The notes below the pieces were generated by a model. That model was not told where the DNA came from. It was given only the letters and a program-made list of their open reading frames with translations, and made no database searches. Below, in pieces: positions 56,276 through 64,000 of a stretch of 64,000 nucleotides of DNA. The position numbers were made by a program, and so were the translations under genes. The stretch covers positions 1,488,001 to 1,552,000 of the forward strand of contig NEEC01000013.1 of assembly GCA_002189035.1 (NCBI GenBank), read 5' to 3'. How positions within the stretch are numbered: the first letter of the stretch is position 1; each line of letters opens with the position of its first letter. This DNA comes from Utricularia gibba (Eukaryota; Streptophyta; Magnoliopsida; Lamiales; Lentibulariaceae).

Positions 56276-58271
56276 ATGGCGAATGGCAGTCGAGCGACGG
56301 TAGTGTGGCGACAGCTTCCGGGACTACACCCAGAAGCTTCTTCGTATGCTGAACCCAAATGCTTAGCTACTGTTGGCAATGGCGGAAGGCTGAATTTTGG
56401 GTGTGTTTCGCTTGTGGGTAAGAAGGAAGACGACTTTTTGCCTACCGCAGCCCAACTTCTCAGTCACCCTTTGGCTATAGTCGCATTGGCTCCTAAAGAC
56501 GGTGCGCTTTTTGCGGCTGGAGCAGTTGCTGGCGCAGTCGCAAAAACAGTCATTGCGCCACTTGACCGTGTCAAGATTCTGATGCAGGTTTTCACTCAGC
56601 ATCATCCTTTCAGTTCCTAGTGTTTCGCCTATTATATAGAATTATTAAGCAATATGTTTTGTTTTCTTGAAATACGTAGTGCTTTGCATTTTTTTCAATG
56701 TAGACTCATGGACTTAGAGCAGGACAAGGTCTGAAGAAGGGAATAGGATTTCTTGAGGTGAGATGGGTTGTCTGCGGGTCCTTTCCTTTCCATTAATTGG
56801 ATATCTTTTTGAGGAAAATGATACAAGGCATTTCTTGAGTTATCCAACTTTTTTCTAGGCCTTTTCAATGATTGCTAAGGAGGATGGAGTTAAAGGTTAT
56901 TGGAAAGGGAACCTACCTCAGGTATAGTCTTCGACTTCTTTCTAGTTTATGGGGATAGTTCTGCTTCTATCATATGAGATGCATTTTTGTTTCAGGTCCT
57001 TAGGGTAATACCTTATAGTGCAGTTCAACTTTTTGCGTATGAGGCATATAAGGTGAGGGTGGAGGAAAAGCATCTGTTAAGGAATGATAATAAGCAAAAA
57101 GATGATAAATTTTCATCTTTCAGAGACTTTTTAGAGGGAAAGATGGAGAGCTATCAGTAATCGGAAGACTGGCAGCAGGCGCTTGTGCTGGCATGACATC
57201 AACTTTTGTAAGTTCGCAGCCATGCAGTTTTCTAGCTGAACATTCTTCACGCAGTCGTATGTATGAGTTTTCATTGCTCACCCAGGCAACCTATCCGCTG
57301 GATGTCCTTAGGTTGAGATTGGCTACTGAACCTGGATCCAAAGCAATGACTGAGGTAGGAACTGTGGCTTATTTTTTGTGAATTGACTTGATGGCTGATC
57401 GAACCTGCCCTCATAAAGTAAGATTTGTTACCTCCATATCCTTTAATTTACAGGTTGCTTTACGCATGTTGCGAGAGGAAGGATGTGCTTCATTTTTCAA
57501 TGGCCTTGGACCTTCATTAATTGGAATTGCTCCTTATATCGCAGTCAACTTTTGTGTTTTTGACTTGTGAGATTGCTGTTAATTTGTTATCACTTATGCT
57601 GTTGTGCCAAGTGATCCCAAAGAACTTACAGGCCTGTCTGAATGCTCAGAGTGAAGAAGTCCCTGCCACCAGAGTATCAGAAGAAAACTGAAGCAACCCT
57701 TGTGACAGGGCTGGTCTCTGCCACTGTTGCAACCTTTCTTTGCTACCCTCTTGACACCATTCGAAGACAAATGCAAATGAAGGGCACTCCTTACATATCT
57801 GTTCTACATGCCTTCCAAGGTAAATCCCCATATGGGTCTAGTGTCACACTTCAACGTTTGGTGAAACTTCATGGGTTTCCTATTCTCAATGTGAACTTTC
57901 TGGTGTATCTAATCAGGTATTGTGGACCGTTATGGCGTATCCGGACTCTACCGTGGGTTCGTGCCAAATGCGTTGAAAACATTGCCGAACAACAGGTTTT
58001 CGTTCCCACCTTGATTCAATATACTTAACCATTTATCCAAGTTTCAACTCTTTGGTCAGTTTTGTAGCTGTCCAGAAACTTGCTCTTATGCAATGATAGG
58101 AAAACACACCCTCAGCTTTGATGTGTTCTTTGTTAGCTTGACTGAAACGCTGTTATTTTCTTCCACAGCATTCGGCTTACAACATATGATGCGATGAAGA
58201 GCCTCATTGCATCGGCAGAGGTCACATTTGAAAACATTAAGAATGAAAATCGCAATAGAGCAGCCTGCTGA
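56276..58271 (+). CDS. Plastid envelope ADP,ATP carrier (EAAC/PAPST-like)
   Basis: Ten exons: 56276-56587, 56704-56757, 56859-56921, 56996-57052, 57124-57207, 57286-57354, 57454-57566, 57650-57819, 57917-57995 and 58169-58271. All are in phase, giving 367 residues. It is a mitochondrial-carrier-family protein with an N-terminal extension of about 80 residues that looks like a transit peptide. Signatures are APLDRVKILMQ, YPLDVLRLRLA and YPLDTIRRQMQM, plus GYWKGNLPQVLRVIPYSAVQ and LPNNSIRLTTYD. The ending ENIKNENRNR matches the chloroplast EAAC/TAAC group (At3g51870, At5g01500). These exchange ATP/ADP, and in part PAPS, across plastid membranes. Which of the two paralogue types this is cannot be settled by eye. 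Confidence 0.92.
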
Positions 58272-58706
58272 CTCTTCACCAAATGTCACTGAAGAAAGCA
58301 TTTTTGTAAGAATTTGATCAAGGGTTGCCATGGAGGTCAGCCTGCCCCAAGTAGGATCACATGATAGCCTTGTTTTTTTGTTTTCTTTGTATGATCCTGA
58401 AATCTGATACAGTTTGCTAGAGGAAAGGCTACAGGCTATTCTGTTTTGGTTCATCAAAGAACAGAAGCAAGAAAACAAGGACCACTACGTTTTTCAGAAA
58501 GTTCAGTAGATCAGTCAAAGGTTTCTGTTTGATGCATCGATTATAAGTTGGTTCTTTGTGATGCAGCTGTTAGGCAATACTGCACCAGTGTTCCCCAGAT
58601 CCTTCACTAGTTAATTAGGATTCAGACAGAAAAATGATCCAAAAAACATTTCATTAAGGCTCAGCAAAACAGGAAAATAGATTCTGGAAATGGACACAGA
58701 GAGGGA
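58272..58706. other. Gap between convergent carrier and FLU genes
   Basis: 3' UTR sequence of both genes, with no coding signal. The stops are 436 bp apart. Confidence 0.6.
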
Positions 58707-60110
58707 CTATGAATCAGCCTGTAACCTGTCAATGTACTGGTCATAAAATTTAGCAGCGCGCTCCAAGTCTCCAAGTTCTGTGTAACAATCAGCTATGGCG
58801 CCGTAAGCCTCTGTGTTGCCAGAATCTTCTCCTTCCCTCTTTGAGATGTTCAGAACCAGTGAATGGTATTTGATAGCCTCATGATACTTCCCCTGTCTTT
58901 GTAGTGATGCTCCTGAGAATCCAAAGTCACTTTTATCGTTATGTGTTCTGGGATTGCAGCTAAAGGTATCGATGTAATCGGTTAGTTACCTAAGCCCCTT
59001 GCTGCCTTCTTCTCCTCGACAGGATCTTTTAAAATCTGGGCGAGGTCAAGAGCAGTCTTGAACTCAGAAAATGCCCTCTGAGGGTTATGATTTCTCAGAA
59101 AGCTTTTCCCATTTTTCAAGTGAGAAATCAAGTTTTGTTTTCTTGAATCAACGATCACTTCGTCCTCGGATATTTTTCCATTAACTGGAACAAAACTTAA
59201 ACATGGAGCATAAGATTCCATCTTTGCTTGCCTTCTCAACGCTGCATTTATTTGACGCAGCTGTTCGTTTAGCCGTTCCAGTTCAGCCTTCCTCTGTCGC
59301 GCAACCAGGCCTGCAATCAAACAGAACGATATATGGTTTATCTTCAACGAACTTGTCGCTTGACACGAAGCTCTACATGGACAAAATGTACCTCCCACAG
59401 TGGCACCTACAAGGGCCACAAAAAGCAACAAGGGCATGTTCATATTCAGAAGGGAGTTTTCGGTTTCACATATTTCAGCAAAAGCTTTCTGAGGTTCAAC
59501 AAGCATCAAGGTGTTCAAGAGAACAAGTGCAGCAGCTGGAACTCGATAGAACAGCCTTCCCTGGAAAGTAAAGATCAATATTCAGACTCAGTAAAAGAAA
59601 TACGGCCTAGGTAATGCTCAAGATCAACCTCATGCAACCAAAGAAATAGCTCTGGTCACTCCTCAAATCAAAAGCCCAACTTTTCATTTGCTCTGTTTGA
59701 TTAGTTACGTATAACCAATAGCATTTCATTCGCAACGCTGACTCATTGGATAAGACAACAGTAAAAACGGTTTCAAAACAAAACACGCACTTGAAAATGC
59801 AGCAGATCATTCCTATAAAGTCATCCAAAACTTCAACGCTGAAACAACAGGAAAATATAAGCCATGTTGAAAACCTTACCTTCAGATAAAATGGATGCGG
59901 AATGGAGCTGGAAAACACTTCATCTTCATCCTCCATTACGGAAAAGACACGTGCATTGCGTTCTGAGACACCCCGGACAGTAGGAATCTTGACAATCGAG
60001 CCGAGCATTAGAAATTTCTGCATCTTCAGAGACGATAGTGGGAGTCTTGAAGGGTAATCGCGCTGGCAAGGGCTCCATAGCTGAAGCCCTAGCTTCATCT
60101 CCAGCGCCAT
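58707..60110 (-). CDS. FLU: FLUORESCENT IN BLUE LIGHT (FLU), chloroplast TPR protein
   Basis: Four exons: 59880-60110, 59392-59560, 58990-59310 and 58707-58912, in phase, 308 residues. An N-terminal Ser/Arg/Lys-rich transit region is followed by a hydrophobic segment (MPLLLFVALVGATVGG) that anchors the protein in the thylakoid/envelope membrane. A coiled coil (RKAELERLNEQLRQINAALR) and C-terminal TPR repeats come next; the last two are SLQRQGKYHEAIKYHSLVL and YGAIADCYTELGDLERAAKFY. FLU binds glutamyl-tRNA reductase through its TPR domain and shuts off 5-aminolevulinate synthesis in the dark, preventing protochlorophyllide build-up and singlet oxygen. Domain order and ending match Arabidopsis FLU closely. 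Confidence 0.95.
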
Positions 60111-60211
60111 CTTCGTCTACCTTTCAGCTTCTGGTAAGGATTTCGCTTTCCGATTCTATCCATTCGAGATACCTGTGGGGTCCACTTGACCCAATTGTGG
60201 TACCATCTAAA

Positions 60212-60243
60212 TGGGCCGGTGCACAAGAATGGCCCATGGCCCA
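60212..60243. promoter_or_regulatory. Site II-type motifs upstream of FLU
   Basis: TGGGCC at 60212 and GGCCCA at 60231 and 60238 lie 100-130 bp upstream of the FLU start codon. Site II pairs at this distance are typical of plant promoters controlled by TCP factors. Confidence 0.5.
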
Positions 60244-60521
60244 ATTTTTGTATCATTAATAAATAGATATTGCTAAGATTTAAGATACCAATAAATGATG
60301 GACACGTGTAAGTGTGCCTCCCGCAATTCCACAAGGCAGCGCATGTGACAAAATGATTGAACCAATAAAAGCCGTTTAAATAATTACAGAAATTAATAAA
60401 AATAATTTGGCTTTTTAATTCATTTTTTTTGCTCGTGTGATTTCTTTTTTTAAAAAGATAAAATAAAATAATAAATAAAAGAATATGTATTTAAAAAACA
60501 TTGACTTCATTGATATATTTA

Positions 60522-60528
<7 letters not shown>

Positions 60529-60556
<28 letters not shown>

Positions 60557-60575
60557 GATATATATATATATATAT
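60529..60575. repeat. (TA)n microsatellite
   Basis: A 47-bp alternating TA tract with one interruption (TAGATA), likely polymorphic. Confidence 0.9.
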
Positions 60576-60831
60576 GTCGACTAAATTTGATAGATTTAGT
60601 AATTTATGTTTAAAATATTATTTAGGTATATAGAATATTTTAAAAAAAACTAAAATTTATTTGATTAATTAATTAACACACGTCATTGTGAGCATAAGAA
60701 GCGTGTTTGGGTTTTTGTTTATCTTAACCCTCGTGTTATGAAGAAGGATTTTCCTTTTCTGTTGCCGGAATCTATGAATCTCCGACGGGATTCATCGGAA
60801 AAGCATTCCGCTGATGCTCCGATCATCTGGA

Positions 60832-61627
60832 CTACTTACTAAGCTTCAGCTGAGTGCGGGTTTCTTGCAAATTGACTCCAAATACAGAACCATTCCCTTG
60901 ACTTTGTTCAGCATGGCTCACCATGCTTCCCGTGTTCTTGCTCGCCGCCGCCGCTTTCCTCGATGATTCTTCCTCCGGCGATGGCGAAGACGTGCTCTCC
61001 TCAATGCTCACGGTAGTTATATCATGAATACTCGATCTCCTCTTGTCCTTCCCGACGGAATGCTGTCTGATGAAATACTTCTGCGCATGACTTGCAACCT
61101 GAGTGGGAGTCCTCGTCGTCACGAAGTTCCTTGATATGTTTCTCCAATCCCCTTTCCCGTACTTCTTCAGACCCATCAAGAATTGCCTGCCGACAAAAGC
61201 CGTAAAAAACTCGACTTAGTTCATGAGAAAGGACAGTACGGAATATGAACCTGTGTTCTTCCTCAGTCCAGGGAACCCCTTTCTTGCGTTCATGATCTAC
61301 GCTGCTGCTCCTTGAGGAAGAAGGGGAAGGAGAAAGCGCTCTGTTTTCCCACTCCAATGTGAAGGTATTATTGATATAGCCAGGAACAGGGATCCTCCCA
61401 GCTTCGATATCAGTGATATCTTCAACCAATTCTCTGTACTGATCGATCACATCCTGCACGGTTTTCCCGGGTATCATGGACGCCACGTTGTGCCAACGAT
61501 CGGGAGTATCTTTGTCGAAGAATGCAAGCGCCCTTTCAAATATCTTGTTCTCTTCACGGGTCCATTTACCAGACTTGTATTTCTCCTGGAACAGCGACCT
61601 CGGAGCCGGCCCCAAGTCTCTGTTCAT
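60832..61627 (-). CDS. DIVARICATA-like MYB transcription factor
   Basis: Exons 61251-61627 and 60832-61186 join in phase 2 (GT-AG), 243 residues. It has two MYB/SANT repeats of the R-R (DIV) type. The first starts at [20 protein letters not shown] and includes [21 protein letters not shown]. The second is [20 protein letters not shown] with the diagnostic SHAQKYF motif, split by the intron. A linker contains the acidic [17 protein letters not shown] seen across the family. The C-terminus is Ser/Ala-rich. Members are nuclear regulators; DIV itself controls petal dorsoventral identity in Antirrhinum, while relatives act in ABA and salt responses. The role in this plant is not shown. The start at 61627 is the first ATG before the conserved region. 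Confidence 0.93.
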
Positions 61628-62671
61628 GAGTTTCTGTGAGAGATGAACGACGATGGAGAAGAGAAAAAGAGGGGAACCAACAGCAGAAGAAAAGATTAGA
61701 TCTTGATGAGCGACTGAAAGCAAAAAGCACCCCGTTTGAGGCAATGATGCCAGTGACTGAGATTCAATCTCTACAGTTAACCAGAAGTCTCTGTCTCTCC
61801 AAGTTCAACTCGGTACTTTTCGCAATCAATGAGTTGCAGTTGATTTCATGGTGGGAGAGGAAGGCAACTGACAAGGGGGACGGAAAAGAAGGGCCTGGAG
61901 AAGAAAAGGGGTCCTTCCTCCTCACGTGTTCCCAGCTCTGAAAAATGAAACCGCAAGTTCCATGGTGCCCATCTCAGCCTCAGGGGTAGTCGGTATACGA
62001 ATGAACCCTTCTGTGGCGCTGGAAATCCCCATCGGAAACCAACACACGCCTGAGGTTCAGCCACGCGGCGTCATCATCTGCGAAATGCAGATGGAGTCAA
62101 ACAAACCAGGCATCTCGACTTGTCACGCCTTCATTTTTTTAAAAATCTTCAAACTTGGCTAGGTTAGGTAGCCTATTGCATCACGACATGTATGCACGAC
62201 ATTTCGAGGCTAATCATACCTACCCCACGCCAAATTGGGAAATTAAGCACCTTAGAGAAGCAACCTCCCAATTAAAGGAATTCCAAGTCTTCTTCTTCAT
62301 GCTTCATTGAATTTCATTGTATAGGAAAGTTTTTCTTTTTTTGTGTTGGTGCGGTTCCAGCCCTTGAAATTTCATCCACAGATTGATCTGAGTTTATGGC
62401 ACTGCGTTTTTTTCAGAGAAACAGATAAATGTAGTTGGTATTCAGATCATGCTCAATGATAACAGAAGGGAGATTGAAGCTGCTGATGTACTACTGCACC
62501 TGCTAGATGGTGGCTGTTCAGCTCTATAGTTACTTGGGTACAAAAAGGGAAGAGCAAAAGCATGTAGCCCTGTTCTTAGGCAAGGCAAGGAAACAGGGAG
62601 CAACCGTCTTCTTTGCCAGACACAGACTGCAGTGAAGGTTGTTTGAAGTGTGCTCAACAGTTCTTGTTTCA
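61628..62671. other. MYB upstream region and DEX1 3' UTR
   Basis: 61628-62160 should hold the MYB 5' UTR and promoter. 62290-62671 is probably the DEX1 3' UTR. Open frames at 61636-61941 and 62442-62774 show no domain. Confidence 0.5.
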
Positions 62672-64000
62672 TCAGTCTGTATTGCGAGAAAAGGATGGCA
62701 GGGGGATGTCTTCCTGGGGCCGCAGGATGATGAGGATGCCAAACGCTCCAAGCATCGGGAGAACCAGAAGCCATTTCAGTAGTTTGTAGTAGTGCATGTG
62801 GAAGGTAAGAGAGAAGTCGTCAGAGAAGTAGAGTCCATTCCTGTCAACCATCTCCACCAGTACGGTTCCTGCTGTTCTTACTCCCACTGTGGGGAGCTTG
62901 ATCCTATGAATCCCCGGACGGTCGAAGATTTGGTTATGTCTGATTGTTCTTTCCCCCTGGTAGTTACCGGGAACCAGCAAACTAACCTGTGATGATTGAT
63001 TGTAAGGAAAACGAGATAATGATGCATTTTGTAAGAAGATTTTGATATGAACAGGGGAAGATGGATCCATACCGTGACATTATAAGGCACTTGGGTGCCA
63101 GAAGGGAACCTGTATTTGTCCACAATCTCCACTTCAACCCAAAAGTTCTTTCCTTCTTCATCTCTGAATGCACGGGATGAGGGTGTGAAATAAATTCCTT
63201 GGCGATTGAACCGGGAAGCTACATTGTTTCTCCCCTGATTTTGTGATCTCCAAGTCTGCGATAATCAAACTCAGAAGTACGTACACTGCATAAACCAGTA
63301 GTGAAACAAGAAAATACTCTCTGTCATATCCTACCTTGAGAGGATGATGGGGTGAAGGTGTTGAGAAACAGAAAACATTTCCATTCATGGTGGTCACCAC
63401 AAGATCTAGGTCATCCCCACCGTCCACATTGTCTGCCAAGACCATACTGTATCTGCCAGTTAGGAGAAGATATCGTCAGGTGAAGGCCAAATGAGAGCAC
63501 ACCAGTGGCAAGGAAATGAATCGGACACAGGCTTACGAAGTTTCTCCAATATCGACAACATCCGCACATGATGTTGGCCCATCAATGAGGTATAAATACC
63601 CATCAAATGATGTGGTAACAATGGTAAGTCCCTTCTTCTCCCCATGTTTGCTCAAATCAACCAGAAGGACTTGATTCATATTTCTACCGTGTGTTCTAAA
63701 AGGATAAGGCCTTACGATTGATCCATCTTTGCCACTAAGGACATAAATGTTACCAGACATGGTTGGAACAACAACATCAGTGTGGCCATCCCCATCCACA
63801 TCTCCAATACTGGGACCCTGGAGCGACAGGAACTATGTTAGCTTCAAAATCATGAAGCACAAGTCAACATATCTCATACGATGATTACCTGGGGAACAAG
63901 GCTCTTAATATGTGTCTCCCAAATTTCTTTTCCTTGAGGCGTCCAAGCAGCAATATTTCCATGGACATCAGCTGTCACTAATTCAATTTTTCCATCATCA
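62672..64000 (-). CDS. DEX1: DEFECTIVE IN EXINE FORMATION 1 (DEX1), C-terminal part, cut by the window edge
   Basis: Five exons are visible on the minus strand: 63889-64000 (continuing off the window), 63537-63817, 63335-63452, 63073-63255 and 62672-62986, all in phase. FG-GAP/integrin-alpha-like calcium-binding repeats are seen as [17 protein letters not shown] and [19 protein letters not shown] beta-rich region, a single C-terminal transmembrane helix ([20 protein letters not shown]) and a short tail ending SFSRNTD follow. DEX1 is an endoplasmic reticulum or plasma membrane protein needed for primexine formation and sporopollenin patterning on microspores, and for seed development. The N-terminus and signal peptide lie beyond base 64000. 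Confidence 0.93.

Larger units (their letters stand above)
60111..60831. other. FLU upstream region and 3' region of the MYB gene
   Basis: The left part holds site II motifs for FLU. The middle is AT-rich with a TA microsatellite. The right part should be 3' UTR of the DIVARICATA-like gene. No gene is seen. Confidence 0.55.

Noticed and set aside
1-64000. CRISPR arrays, rRNA, integrated viral or organellar segments
   Set aside because: No regularly spaced repeats, no rRNA-like sequence, and no polymerase, capsid or organelle genes were seen.

Overview
This is a nuclear, gene-dense plant window from a eudicot. The evidence is short exons with GT-AG introns, AT-rich intergenic DNA, plastid-targeted proteins and plant-only families (CIPK, CASP-like, trihelix, DIVARICATA-type MYB, FLU, DEX1). 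Several proteins look asterid-like to me, but I cannot place the species. I support about 23 protein-coding genes. I see no rRNA, convincing tRNA, CRISPR array or intact transposon.

Layout, left to right. 0.3-4.7 kb: two tandem papain-type cysteine proteases. 4.9-6.9 kb: an ARM-repeat protein (-). 7.1-7.7 kb: a possible solo LTR. 8.5-9.6 kb: an ASIL-type trihelix factor. 10.3-13.2 kb: a DUF676 lipase-like serine esterase. 13.6-14.0 kb: a PADRE (DUF4228) protein (-). 14.9-16.1 kb: PEX7, the PTS2 receptor. 16.2-20.2 kb: a Raf-like MAPKKK with an EDR1 domain (-). 21.7-23.1 kb: a CIPK (-). 23.9-26.2 kb: a CaMRLK-type LRR receptor kinase. 26.2-29.7 kb: AT-rich DNA with a GC-rich island carrying a strong inverted repeat. 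29.8-32.9 kb: an NST1-like membrane/coiled-coil protein. 33.3-34.6 kb: a saposin-B protein (-). 36.1 kb: a small DUF688-like gene. 37.3-38.9 kb: an FkbM-type methyltransferase (-). 41.4-42.2 kb: a CASP-like protein. 44.3 kb: a wound-induced protein 1-like gene. 46.9-48.2 kb: the mitochondrial succinate/fumarate carrier SFC1 (-). 48.7-51.7 kb: the plastidic glucose transporter pGlcT. 52.7 kb: PHF5A/SF3b14b. 53.5-54.4 kb: a GT-3-type trihelix factor (-). 56.3-58.3 kb: the plastid envelope ADP,ATP carrier. 58.7-60.1 kb: FLU (-). 60.8-61.6 kb: a DIVARICATA-like MYB (-). 62.7 kb to the right edge: the 3' part of DEX1 (-).

Most genes are unrelated housekeeping or signalling loci and do not form a pathway cluster. 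Many sit tail-to-tail with short gaps: 157 bp for PEX7/MAPKKK, 163 bp for protease/ARM, 383 bp for NST1/saposin, 436 bp for ADP,ATP carrier/FLU. SFC1 and pGlcT are head-to-head. Site II motifs (TGGGCC/GGCCCA) recur in front of housekeeping genes.

The most notable pattern is that four otherwise well-conserved genes, and probably a fifth, carry a frame break located in or beside a short G or C run: cysteine protease 2, PEX7, the MAPKKK, NST1-like, and the pGlcT transit-peptide exon. This could be residual assembly error or real gene decay. It decides how the annotation should be read. I did not find a convincing undescribed system.
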